Shown here piece after piece: positions 53,069 through 62,046 of a DNA stretch of 64,000 bases (the stretch's first letter is position 1; each line of letters begins with the position of its first letter). The DNA is from Chitinophaga pendula. GTDB taxonomy: Bacteria; Bacteroidota; Bacteroidia; Chitinophagales; Chitinophagaceae. The DNA lies in assembly GCF_020386615.1 (NCBI RefSeq), contig NZ_CP077769.1, positions 5,394,001 through 5,458,000 of the forward strand, written 5' to 3'. The notes under the pieces are model-generated. The model saw only the letters and a program-made list of their open reading frames with translations, did not search any database and was not told where the DNA came from. Both the position numbers and the translations under genes were made by a program.

Positions 53069-55645
53069 TTAGGCGGAGTTACGGCCGGCATTGATGATAC
53101 CGAAGGAGCAGCGGACGATCAGTTTTTCGTAGATGGTCCGGAGTCCGTTGAGGGTGGCATCGTCCTGTTCGCGGATGCAGGCCAGTGCGTATTGCTGGAT
53201 GGTGAGCAGGGGCAGGATGATACGTTCTCTCATCTGGATAGAAAGCTGGTCTGTGGGGCTTTCTGCCATGAGTTCGTCTGCACCTGACAGTTTGAGTACA
53301 TATTCTCTGGTGAGGAGGTACTCGTTATAGATGATATTCCAGACGGTACCGAATTTCGGATGTTTGGAGAGGTAGGCGGTGAGTGGGAAATAGCTTTTGT
53401 GCATGGCCATTTCGCAGTTGTCGAGCAATGTTTTGAAGAAGAGGGAATGTTGATAGAGGTGTTTTACCTGTTCCCATTTGCCTTGTTCATCGAGTGCTTT
53501 GAGGGCGCTACCTACGCCGAAGTATCCTGGTACGTTTTGTTTGAGTTGGCTCCAGGCGCCTACATAGGGGACGGCGCGGAGGTCGTTCAGGTTCAGTTTG
53601 GCGGCTGCGTTGCGTTTGCTGGGGCGGCTGCCGATGTTAGTCTCTGCGTAGTAGCGGAGGGGGCTGGCCTGATCGAGGTATTCGAGGAAGTCCGGATGTT
53701 GTTTTAGTTGGGTGAAGACGTTGTAGCTTTTGTCTGCCAGTGACTGGAGGAGTGTTTCTTCTTCTTCAGACAAGGTGGTTTGCCGGGCGGAGAACAGTTC
53801 GTTGGCGATGCCGGCGTGCAGCATTTGTTCGAGGTTGAACTGGGCGGCATCGACGGTACCGAAGTTAGAGCTGACGGTCTGGCCCTGTATGGTGAGTTGT
53901 ATTTCTTTGTTAGCGATATTACGGCCCATGGAGGCGTAGAACTGGTGAGTTTTGCCACCGCCGCGGGCGGGGGGTCCCCCTCTGCCATCGAAGAAGACAA
54001 CGGTGACGCCATGGTCTTTGGAGATGCGGGTGAGTTCTTCTTTGGCTTTATAGATGCTCCAGTTGGCCATGAGGTATCCGCCATCTTTGGTGCCATCGGA
54101 GAATCCGAGCATGATGGTTTGTTTGTTGCCTCTTTGGCGGATATGGGTGCGATAGGCTTCATTTTCGTAGAGCTGTGTCATGACATTGCCGGCCTGTCGG
54201 AGGTCGTCGATGGTTTCGAACAGCGGTACGATATCTACGGTGAGTTGTTCTTTTTTCCAGCCTCTCAGCAGGAAGAGGGCGTATACTTCTATGACGTTGA
54301 GGGCGCTGGTGCTATGGCTGATGATATAGCGGTGGCAGCCATCTTCGCCATTGGCTTGTTGAATGAGGCCGATGCGGTCGATAGTCTGCAGGGTATCGCG
54401 ATGCAGGTCTTCTTTGAGGGCATCGGGAGCTACCTGTTGGCTGACGGAGAGCAAGGCATTTATTTTGCCCGCTTCGTCCAGCTGGGGGTAGTCTTTTGGC
54501 AGCGCCGCTGTGAGGGAGGCGATTGCTTCCATAAGCGGGCCATGTACGGAGCTGTCCTGTCTGACGTCGAGGGAGGCGAAGTGGAGTCCGAAGAGTTCGA
54601 CTTTGCTGATTAGGCCTTCTACGAGGTTGACGAAGAGGCCGTTGTGTTGTGTCAGTATGGTTTCGCGGATACCGTTGAGGGTATCGAGTATTTCCTGTCG
54701 ATTGAGGGCGGTACGGTGGCCGGGGATGAACAGGTTGCTGTAGAGTTGTTCTTCCAGTTGGTTCAGTTCATTTTCCACCCCTTTGAAGGTCAGTCTGCGG
54801 CGGAGGCGGCGTACGTCCTGGTAATAACATTTGATGATGCTGCTGCGGAGGGCATCGGCTACTTTCAATGTTATTTCTGCTGTGACGAAGGGGTTGCCAT
54901 CGCGGTCGCCACCGGGCCAGAATCCCATTTTGATGAGTGGGTTCTTTTCGTTGATAGCGTTGGGGAAATGTGCTCTTAGGTGCGACAGGATACGACCTGC
55001 GGCGGTATAGAATACGTTTTCCAGGAACCAGATGAGGCTGACAGCTTCGTCGTATGGTGTTGGTTTTTCTTTTTTGAAGAAAGGTGTTTTACCCAGTTGT
55101 TGCAGGTACATATTGACCTGAGCGGTGTGTTCGTTGCTGAGGGCCCTGGCGAGGTCGTTGATGATGCCCAGTACTTCGCTGGGGTAGAACTGGGTGGGAT
55201 GGGCGGTGAGGACCATCCTGACGGAGAAGTCTTCCAGTTTGTCTGCCAGTTTTTTGGATGCCTGGTCGCCGGTGACGGCGGATTGGAGGTGCCGGATGGT
55301 GCCGAGGCCGCTCATATCGTGGATATCGCGGAAGGCGGCATCTTCGAGTGCGTCGAACAGTACCACTTGTCTTTCGGCGTATTGGATGAACCGGAATAGC
55401 AGGTCAAATTTCTGCTGTTCCTTTTCGTAGTTGGTGTACTGAGAGAAAAAGGAGTTGAGTATTTCTGTCGGGCTTTGTTGTTTGCTATATCCTTCTTCGC
55501 AGTGGAGGAGGAATAGCGACAGAAAGACGCCTGTTTTTTCTACCCGGTGAAATGGTAAAGAAGTGAAGAGGCTGTTGTACAACTGGAACTTGGTTCCTAC
55601 CAGGTTTTTGAACAACTGCAATGTGTTGTTCACCGGTGTTTCCAT
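53069..55645 (-). CDS. ppc: Phosphoenolpyruvate carboxylase
   Basis: About 858 residues (start at 55645 or 55657; both ATGs are in frame four codons apart). Catalytic motifs: MVLTAHPTQFYPSE with the essential His (near residue 148), GFWPGGDRDGNPFVTAEIT, MLGFSDGTKDGGYLMANW and FFDGRGGPPARGGGKTH, the phosphate/bicarbonate loop. It carboxylates PEP to oxaloacetate to refill the citric-acid cycle. The sequence belongs to the shorter Bacteroidota group. It lies upstream of the pentose-phosphate operon on the same strand with a 150-base gap, so separate control is likely. Confidence 0.95.
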   Translation of the reverse strand: METPVNNTLQLFKNLVGTKFQLYNSLFTSLPFHRVEKTGVFLSLFLLHCEEGYSKQQSPTEILNSFFSQYTNYEKEQQKFDLLFRFIQYAERQVVLFDALEDAAFRDIHDMSGLGTIRHLQSAVTGDQASKKLADKLEDFSVRMVLTAHPTQFYPSEVLGIINDLARALSNEHTAQVNMYLQQLGKTPFFKKEKPTPYDEAVSLIWFLENVFYTAAGRILSHLRAHFPNAINEKNPLIKMGFWPGGDRDGNPFVTAEITLKVADALRSSIIKCYYQDVRRLRRRLTFKGVENELNQLEEQLYSNLFIPGHRTALNRQEILDTLNGIRETILTQHNGLFVNLVEGLISKVELFGLHFASLDVRQDSSVHGPLMEAIASLTAALPKDYPQLDEAGKINALLSVSQQVAPDALKEDLHRDTLQTIDRIGLIQQANGEDGCHRYIISHSTSALNVIEVYALFLLRGWKKEQLTVDIVPLFETIDDLRQAGNVMTQLYENEAYRTHIRQRGNKQTIMLGFSDGTKDGGYLMANWSIYKAKEELTRISKDHGVTVVFFDGRGGPPARGGGKTHQFYASMGRNIANKEIQLTIQGQTVSSNFGTVDAAQFNLEQMLHAGIANELFSARQTTLSEEEETLLQSLADKSYNVFTQLKQHPDFLEYLDQASPLRYYAETNIGSRPSKRNAAAKLNLNDLRAVPYVGAWSQLKQNVPGYFGVGSALKALDEQGKWEQVKHLYQHSLFFKTLLDNCEMAMHKSYFPLTAYLSKHPKFGTVWNIIYNEYLLTREYVLKLSGADELMAESPTDQLSIQMRERIILPLLTIQQYALACIREQDDATLNGLRTIYEKLIVRCSFGIINAGRNSA

Positions 55646-56012
55646 ACTAAACTGCATAATGTAACGCTATAATGCCTTTGTGCCGCACTATTCCATAAAT
55701 ACGATTTACAATCGCTTTTGCTACCACTACGCAAGCTGAAACCGGTACGCTGAAATCGTGCATTACTGAACGAATGAACAAATGCCCCCTATAACAGGCA
55801 GCTAACCGGCTGTTAAAATAATACTATTTGCACAAAATGTTAAACAAAAAAGCGGCACACTCTTCAAAAATTGCCGGGGATGGGCATTTCGGGAGAATAT
55901 TTATAGCAGGCTTAGCTGTTGAGCGACGTATGTGTATTTTTTATATTTTTATTCCTGTTATCTCAACAGTTAATTACCGGGTAGTGTTTTTGTATTAATA
56001 ATTAAGAAGCCT
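55646..56012. other. Divergent spacer between ppc and the DUF262 pair
   Basis: About 360 bases without a gene. It must hold the promoters of leftward ppc and of the rightward DUF262 operon. The part from 55930 to 56010 is AT-rich; no exact TAnnTTTG box was seen. Confidence 0.5.
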
Positions 56013-57308
56013 ATGAAAGAGAATGTTCCCCCTGCTGTACTTTCCGTGCGGGCCTTTTTATGTGATGATCGATTATGCATTCCCGAGTTCCAGCGACCCT
56101 ATAAGTGGACGGTGCACCATGTTGTACAATTGATGGAAGACGTTCAGCGGTTTGCCCCGGAGGTAATTTACCGGATCGGGACCATTGTTATCTATGAGAA
56201 TGAGAACGGGCAATATGAAATAGTGGATGGTCAGCAGCGGACCATTACGTTTTTCTTGTTATTGAAGGCGATATCAGAGACAAGTTATGCGGCAATGCTG
56301 GATGATATACTCATTGCATGTTTGCACCGATTTACCCTTTCCGACAGTGACATATCGAAAGGCAACATATTGCGGAATTACCGGGAGATGGAGCGCCGAT
56401 CTGCACAGATAGACGGTACTTTCATTCATTATTTCCTGGACCGTTGTGAGGTGGCAGTATTTGTGCTGGATGATATTTCGGAAGCTTTCCAATTTTTCGA
56501 TTCTCAGCATGCGCGGGGGAAGGACCTGGCACCGCATGATCTTCTGAAGGCCTTTCATCTTCGGGAGATGGAAGGGGAAGATGAGGAGAAAATGCCTGTC
56601 GTAATGGATTGGGAGCATACTTTGAGTGATGAGTTGTCGACCCTGTTTGCAGCATACCTATATCGTGTACGGGGCTGGATCAAAGGGTACTCTTCCCGTG
56701 CATTCACCAAGCAGGAAGTTGCTGTTTTCAAAGGTATGCGTCTTAAGAAGGCGCAACAGCATCCATATGGCAGGATATACCAGATGGCGGATGCGCATTT
56801 AATGCAGCATAAGTCTGATTTGTTCCCTTTCCAGCTGGACCAACCGATCATCAACGGTAAATATTTCTTTAAGATGGTCTCGCACTACCGGGACTTATGT
56901 CATACTATCGTGTGGTCGCCTAATGCCTATTTAGGTGCAGCGAGCGATATCATTGCCCTTATCAATAATTATGAAGGCGTTCATCGCATCGGTGACCAAC
57001 ACGTCAGGTTGTTATTTGACTGTGGGCTGTTATACTATGTAGACAGGTTTGGAAGAGAGGGCCTTCCGAAGGCTATTGAAAAGATATTTATCTGGGCTTA
57101 TACGCCCCGGCTGAAGCATTCGAGCGTATCCATTGCGACGGTGGACAATTACGTAGTATATGAGTTCAATCTATTCAAGGTGATACAGGAGGCCGTGAGT
57201 ATGGAAGATGTTCACCTGGTGGATCTGCCCTTATTAACTAACCGGCATGAAACTACTAAAGCACCCGCTATTAAAGCAAAATTCGAAACAATGAAGTATT
57301 ATGTCTAA
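56013..57308 (+). CDS. DUF262 protein without nuclease domain (first of a pair)
   Basis: 431 residues. DUF262 N-terminal motifs: CIPEFQRPYKWTVHHVVQLM (about 23-42, the I-P-x-(Y/F)-Q-R-x-(Y/F)-x-W signature), IGTIVIYENENGQYEIVDGQ followed by QRTITFFLLL (the DGQQR stretch, about 68-85), and FFDSQHARGKDLAPHDLLKA (about 165-184). DUF262 is the ParB-like NTPase half of GmrS-type restriction proteins. No HNH motif is found in the C-terminal half. The last eight bases overlap the next gene, so the two are cotranslated and probably form one complex. Confidence 0.85.
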   Translation: MKENVPPAVLSVRAFLCDDRLCIPEFQRPYKWTVHHVVQLMEDVQRFAPEVIYRIGTIVIYENENGQYEIVDGQQRTITFFLLLKAISETSYAAMLDDILIACLHRFTLSDSDISKGNILRNYREMERRSAQIDGTFIHYFLDRCEVAVFVLDDISEAFQFFDSQHARGKDLAPHDLLKAFHLREMEGEDEEKMPVVMDWEHTLSDELSTLFAAYLYRVRGWIKGYSSRAFTKQEVAVFKGMRLKKAQQHPYGRIYQMADAHLMQHKSDLFPFQLDQPIINGKYFFKMVSHYRDLCHTIVWSPNAYLGAASDIIALINNYEGVHRIGDQHVRLLFDCGLLYYVDRFGREGLPKAIEKIFIWAYTPRLKHSSVSIATVDNYVVYEFNLFKVIQEAVSMEDVHLVDLPLLTNRHETTKAPAIKAKFETMKYYV

Positions 57309-59226
57309 CGCTCCCTCACCAATAATACCACTCACTATATCTGCCTTGCTGGCTGAGCTTACGGATTATACGATTCCTATTTACCAGCGTAACTATGCGT
57401 GGGCGGCACCAGAAATTGAGCAGTTGATACAGGATGTGATCGATTATGCAAAATCCAGTCCTGACAAAAGATACTATATCGGCACTTTAGTGGTATCAGC
57501 GGATACATCCAAAGCTCGCTCCGCATTTATTACGGTAGACGGGCAGCAGCGTCTGACCACGCTTTTTATTTTACACGCTGTATTACGACAAAAATATGGT
57601 TCCGTGAGGGAACAGCACATGAAATTACGGTTTCAATGCCGACCGTTATCTGACGATACATTGCAAGCCATTGCCAACGGCAATATTGCTAAAGGCAGGT
57701 CTGCTTACGCCACAACTATTATGGCGGCTTATGACATCTGCCAGTTAGCGTTGGAGGACAAGTTAACATTGGAGCGTATAGATATCGCCACCTTCATGCA
57801 CTATTTTTATGAACATGTAGTGATCTTCCGGGTAGGTTTACGGCAGGATACAGACCTCAACCACTACTTTGAGATCATGAATAGCCGAGGGGAGCAATTG
57901 GAAAAACATGAGGTATTGAAAGCCCGGCTAATGGGTGTATTTAATAATGATGTGGAAGGAGCCAGGTACAGGGCATGTTTTGCGCGGATATGGGTTGCAT
58001 GTTCCAATATGAACCGGTATGTGCAGCATAGCTTTCCGAAACAGCAGCGGCATTATTTGTTTGGAGATAGGGACTGGAACAAGCTGACTATAGCTTCTTT
58101 TGATGACCTGGTGTCAACGATACATCCGGAAGAAGGTATTATTGAAGGAACAGGGGTTTCCTTATCTGCTATTCTTAGTGACAGCGACAAGTCTTTAATA
58201 CCTGTTGAGCAGGACGATGATAATGAAAGGTTTCATTCGGTGATCAATTTCCCGAACTTTCTGTTACAGGTGTTGCAGCTGGAGGTGGGAACAGTAGAAA
58301 TACCATTAGATGACAAGCGACTATTAGATCTTTTTCAAGCGTATATGCCTGATGAAAAAGATGAGCGGATAACATTTGTCAAGTCATTCATTTTCCACCT
58401 GCTTAAATACAGGTTCCTGTTTGACAAGTATGTTATTAAGAGAGAGTTTAGTACTGAAGAAGACCGATGGTCTTTAAAATGTTTGCGTTGGTATTCTCCA
58501 AAGCCGAACCAGGAAACGGTAGGTTATGTAAATACTTTTGAAAAATCCGAAGGTGCTGTTTACAGTGACAATCGCCGTATCCTTATGTTGCTATCGATGT
58601 TCCATGTATCTCATCCTATGCAGTCTTCCAAACGTTGGCTGCATGCTGCATTGTGGTATTTATCTCAACAATCGGAAGTACATGCGGAAGGTTACGTTGC
58701 CTACCTGGAGCGTATTGCGAAATCATTTGTATATGATCTACATCTTGCTACGGATAAGCAGAACGGATATCTTACGATGATACACCAGCCGGTGTTTAGT
58801 CGGCGAGCTGCGTCAAGGCTGGACCCTGATAAACTACGCTTTGGTGTTATCAATAATAATCTAATATTTAACTTCCTAGATTACCTGCTCTGGAGCAAGC
58901 ATAAGGACACCAACAATAGGATAAGATGCTTTGAATATACCTTCCGGCATTCGAAGGAGCATTATTATCCACAACAGCCTACTCATCCCGAAGATATAAT
59001 AGCAGAGAAGCATTTGCATGCTTTTGGTAATTTATGCCTGATCAGCCATGAGCGGAACGCGCAACTTAATAATGCGTTGCCTGTGGATAAGAGAAAGTAT
59101 TATTCTAACGACAAACCTATCGACAGTATAAAACTATATCTGATGATGCAATATCCGCATTGGCATATTAAGGAAATCGAGGAGCATGAGGAGGAAATGC
59201 TTGACTTATTGAAAGCGCATATGTAA
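57301..59226 (+). CDS. DUF262 + DUF1524 (GmrSD-like) nuclease protein
   Basis: 641 residues. DUF262 part: YTIPIYQRNYAWAAPEIEQL, IGTLVVSADTSKARSAFITV, DGQQRLTTLFILHAVL and FEIMNSRGEQLEKHEVLKAR. C-terminal DUF1524/HNH part (about 540-620): RHSKEHYYPQQPTHP (variant of the usual EHIxPQ, His kept), then LHAFGNLCLISHERNAQLNN, matching the G-N-L-x-L-(I/L)-x(4-5)-N pattern. This is the build of GmrSD type IV enzymes that cut modified phage DNA. It overlaps the preceding DUF262 gene; a two-protein defence system is the likely reading, unproven here. Confidence 0.88.
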   Translation: MSNAPSPIIPLTISALLAELTDYTIPIYQRNYAWAAPEIEQLIQDVIDYAKSSPDKRYYIGTLVVSADTSKARSAFITVDGQQRLTTLFILHAVLRQKYGSVREQHMKLRFQCRPLSDDTLQAIANGNIAKGRSAYATTIMAAYDICQLALEDKLTLERIDIATFMHYFYEHVVIFRVGLRQDTDLNHYFEIMNSRGEQLEKHEVLKARLMGVFNNDVEGARYRACFARIWVACSNMNRYVQHSFPKQQRHYLFGDRDWNKLTIASFDDLVSTIHPEEGIIEGTGVSLSAILSDSDKSLIPVEQDDDNERFHSVINFPNFLLQVLQLEVGTVEIPLDDKRLLDLFQAYMPDEKDERITFVKSFIFHLLKYRFLFDKYVIKREFSTEEDRWSLKCLRWYSPKPNQETVGYVNTFEKSEGAVYSDNRRILMLLSMFHVSHPMQSSKRWLHAALWYLSQQSEVHAEGYVAYLERIAKSFVYDLHLATDKQNGYLTMIHQPVFSRRAASRLDPDKLRFGVINNNLIFNFLDYLLWSKHKDTNNRIRCFEYTFRHSKEHYYPQQPTHPEDIIAEKHLHAFGNLCLISHERNAQLNNALPVDKRKYYSNDKPIDSIKLYLMMQYPHWHIKEIEEHEEEMLDLLKAHM

Positions 59227-59338
59227 GTGATTTTTTGCCGGGTAGATTAAACGCGTATGCCTCCAGCACGAGGCGGAAGCATACGACAGTACATAGGTTA
59301 AAGATAACGGTACAGGAATCTACAGGTTTGCGTTATTG

Positions 59339-60184
59339 TTATTGTTCTAGTTTGAATTTGACGGGCAGGCTGTAAACTACAGCTACGGCGCGGCCATTTT
59401 GTTTGCCTGGTTTCCATTTAGGCATTTTCTGAATTACTCTTACGGCTTCTTCATCGAGGCCTCCTCCTTTCTTTTGTCCGGCAAGGCGCACGTCGATGAC
59501 ATTGCCCTCTCTATCTACTACAAAGCCTACGTAAACAGTGCCTTCTATCCCATTTTCCATTGCGATGTGAGGATACGTTGTGTTGTTAAGGAGGTATTTC
59601 ATAAGAGCTTCTTCCCCACCTGGGAATGCGGGCATTTGCTCTACAAAAGTAAAGGGGTGATCGTTCTCTTCTTTTGCTGGTGTAGGAACGCTTACTACAC
59701 CTGTACCTGCACCTTTACCTATGTCGGGGATCATGTCGGGATCTATGCCGTTTACGTTGCCTGCAGCATTTACGGTGCTTACGGAAGTTTTGATGATTTC
59801 ATCCATCCTGGGTGGCTGTTCCTTTTCAGCGACTTGTTGGTCTTCTACTATCCGGGGAGTTGTAACACGGATGGTAGGTTTCAGGGCTGGCGGCGGTGTG
59901 GCTGGTGGCGGCGGAGGAGGCGGTACCAGCTTCGCTTCCGGCATTTTGAGGTCATCTAAGATCACTTCGTTGACGATCGCTTTTGTGTTTACGGTAGCGG
60001 CTACAGATCTGCTACTGAAAGAATAGGCTGCTAAGATCACTAAGGCAAAGGAGGCCATTGTGGCGATCGCATTCCGGACCCGTTTGTCGTAACGTACCCG
60101 GAGGTCATACGCACCATAATCTTTGTTACGCCCATTGAACAGGATGTCCAGGAATTCTTTCTGGGAGTTTTTGGTTGTGTTCAT
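59339..60184 (-). CDS. tonB: TonB energy-transducer protein
   Basis: 281 residues. A cytoplasmic N-terminus typical of Bacteroidota TonB (KEFLDILFNGRNKDYGAYDL) is followed by one membrane helix (about 40-57), a proline-rich periplasmic linker (LVPPPPPPPATPPPALKP) and the TonB C-terminal domain (about 190-281; MPAFPGGEEALMKYLLNNT, IEGTVYVGFVVDREGNVIDV, MPKWKPGKQNGRAVAV). It carries proton-motive-force energy to SusC-type and other outer-membrane receptors. Stands alone on this strand; ExbB/ExbD are not in the window. Confidence 0.95.
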   Translation of the reverse strand: MNTTKNSQKEFLDILFNGRNKDYGAYDLRVRYDKRVRNAIATMASFALVILAAYSFSSRSVAATVNTKAIVNEVILDDLKMPEAKLVPPPPPPPATPPPALKPTIRVTTPRIVEDQQVAEKEQPPRMDEIIKTSVSTVNAAGNVNGIDPDMIPDIGKGAGTGVVSVPTPAKEENDHPFTFVEQMPAFPGGEEALMKYLLNNTTYPHIAMENGIEGTVYVGFVVDREGNVIDVRLAGQKKGGGLDEEAVRVIQKMPKWKPGKQNGRAVAVVYSLPVKFKLEQ

Positions 60185-60271
60185 GGTATACGCTTTAGTG
60201 AATAGATGCGGGGGATATTTTATTCCATAAAGTGTTTTTGATAATTAAATTCGGGATGGGGTATTAAAATA

Positions 60272-60302
60272 GTAAAGCCGTAACTGAGCGTCACGGCTTT
60301 AC
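60272..60302. terminator. Hairpin upstream of tonB
   Basis: GTAAAGCCGT (60272-60281) pairs perfectly with ACGGCTTTAC (60293-60302). Leftward it is followed by TATTTTAAT. It lies about 90 bases upstream of the tonB start, so it may be a leader element or terminate an unseen short transcript. Confidence 0.55.
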
Positions 60303-60358
60303 AGATGGTTTTCGAAAGGCTAACCGGCAAGAAGCCTTCCAAAATAAAGACAGGCATC

Positions 60359-60460
60359 ATGAAAAAACTGAAAGATAAACTAACAGTACAAGCTACACGT
60401 TACGTAGTTCAGATCATCGCTATCCAGATGCTGCCGGATAGCGGGATCAATAATATTTAA
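60359..60460 (+). CDS. Possible 33-residue peptide
   Basis: MKKLKDKLTVQATRYVV opens a 33-residue frame with a basic start and an amphipathic middle, ending in a polar tail. AGG lies six bases upstream of the ATG. No homologue is recognised, and a frame of this length may be chance. Confidence 0.3.
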   Translation: MKKLKDKLTVQATRYVVQIIAIQMLPDSGINNI

Positions 60461-61153
60461 TGGCTGGTGTAATTGATCTATTGGTTGGTTCAGATCTTTA
60501 TGAAACGAAGGGGGTTATTTGTTTGTGTCAGCGGTTGAAAGTTGCTGTATTGATATTAACACAGCAACCTGTCAACCAGCTGTTATTTTAACCCTCAAAA
60601 TTAAAAAACGGTATTAATGGGCTGCACTTTATTCCGGTATCACACGGCTGTAGGCGAGGTGATATGATGCCCGGGGGTGCGGGTTGGCACATTACATTAA
60701 AATTTACCACCAATAAATTTGCAATATGCTTTCCCCGCGGTCCTTACCTGGCATTACTTTTATATAGCTTACAGCAAACAAAGCTTCGTTAAGGATTGGA
60801 ACAGCAGCTACCACAATGGGTAGTGTAAGAGATATGATGTGAAGTGGGTTCCACCATTTTGTTTCTCAATAAAGCATGCTGTTTCATCGTGCAGCGTTTT
60901 TTGCAGTTTAAGAATAATATTGTACGAAAAACCTTGCTGGTGGCACAAAGTATCCGATGTATCGTCGCTACGTTAATAGTCTACTGAATCGGTAGACAAA
61001 TATACATCGATATTTTTTATTTCCAAAAATCCCTTCATTTTTTTTGTTGTGAACGTAAAAAAAGTTGGTTGTATGTTATTATATGCTTTGGTGGTGGGAG
61101 TTTTGGTGGTGATAGGCTGAAAAGTCCTACTTTCGCAGCAGGAACAAGAATAT

Positions 61154-61990
61154 ATGAAGCAGCATGCTAAAAACGTAGCTCTTATTATCCTGGGGGCGTT
61201 GATCTTTGCCGCGGGTATTAATTACCTGGCTATTCCAAATCAGTTATCAGAGGGCGGTGTGATCGGTATTACGATAGTGACCTATTATTACCTGGGCTGG
61301 TCGCCTGGTATTGTAAACCTGTTGATCAATATTGTGTTGATCGCGGTGGGTTACCGGTATTTGGACAGGCGTAGTATTTATTATACGCTGCTCGGTATTT
61401 TCTTTTGTTCTCTCTTTTTGTATCTCACGGAGAACAAGTTGCCTTCTATTACGCATAATACGCTGCTGGCGGCGATCTTTGCCGGTTTGCTGGTGGGTAT
61501 TGGCATTGGGTTGGTGTTTTTGGCCGGCGGTACTACGGGAGGTTCTGCTATTGTGGCGCGGCTTTGCCAGAAGTTCTTTGGCTGGAGCCTGGGGTCGTCG
61601 ATGCTGATCTTTGATATTGTGGTGATAGGTATCTCGAGTACTATTATCGGGATAGAGAAGACGATGTATACTTTCATTGCGGTATATATAGGTGCGCGGG
61701 TGGTTGACTATATCGTGGACGGGTTCAATACCAAACGTGCGGTGACGATCATTTCGACGCAGACGGAAGCGATAGCGAGGCGTATCACCTGGGACATGCA
61801 GCGAGGTGCTACGGTACTGCACGGGCATGGGGCGTATACGGGATCGCCTAAACATGTGTTGTATGTGATCATCAACAAGCAGGAGCTGATGCGGCTGAAG
61901 GAGATCGTGCAGGAGGAGGATGTGCATGCTTTTGTGGTGATCCATGAGGTGCATGAGGTGTTGGGGCGTGGTTTTTCGACACAGGCTTAG
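61154..61990 (+). CDS. YitT/DUF161-DUF2179 membrane protein
   Basis: 278 residues. Five membrane helices in residues 1-200: VALIILGALIFAAGINYLAI, GIVNLLINIVLIAVGYRYL, TLLAAIFAGLLVGIGIGLVF with a Gly-rich AGGTTGGSAIVARL loop, and SMLIFDIVVIGISSTIIGI. The C-terminal DUF2179 domain (about 205-275; RAVTIISTQTEAIARRITWD, GAYTGSPKHVLYVIINKQEL) resembles a regulatory ferredoxin-like fold. The family's substrate is unknown. Confidence 0.9.
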   Translation: MKQHAKNVALIILGALIFAAGINYLAIPNQLSEGGVIGITIVTYYYLGWSPGIVNLLINIVLIAVGYRYLDRRSIYYTLLGIFFCSLFLYLTENKLPSITHNTLLAAIFAGLLVGIGIGLVFLAGGTTGGSAIVARLCQKFFGWSLGSSMLIFDIVVIGISSTIIGIEKTMYTFIAVYIGARVVDYIVDGFNTKRAVTIISTQTEAIARRITWDMQRGATVLHGHGAYTGSPKHVLYVIINKQELMRLKEIVQEEDVHAFVVIHEVHEVLGRGFSTQA

Positions 61991-62046
61991 GTAATGGGAT
62001 GGCAGCGTATTTGATAAGGAGATGATATCATCAATCATACAGCCTT

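Larger units (their letters stand above)
60185..61153. other. Spacer between tonB and the YitT-family gene
   Basis: About 970 bases. It contains a hairpin at 60272-60302, a possible 33-residue frame at 60359, a second small hairpin near 60541-60568 (GTTGCTGT/ACAGCAAC) and, near its end, the promoter of the YitT-family gene: a TACTTTCG box at 61128-61135 (one base off TAnnTTTG) with TTTTGG at 61101-61106. The rest shows nothing recognisable. Confidence 0.5.

Noticed and set aside
53780..54613. Rightward 277-residue frame opposite ppc
   Set aside because: Pure antisense shadow of phosphoenolpyruvate carboxylase; composition (Gly/Val/Phe-rich) is typical of such shadows.
61247..62038. Leftward 263-residue frame opposite the YitT-family gene
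   Set aside because: His/Arg/Gln-rich antisense shadow of a membrane protein gene, with no start context.
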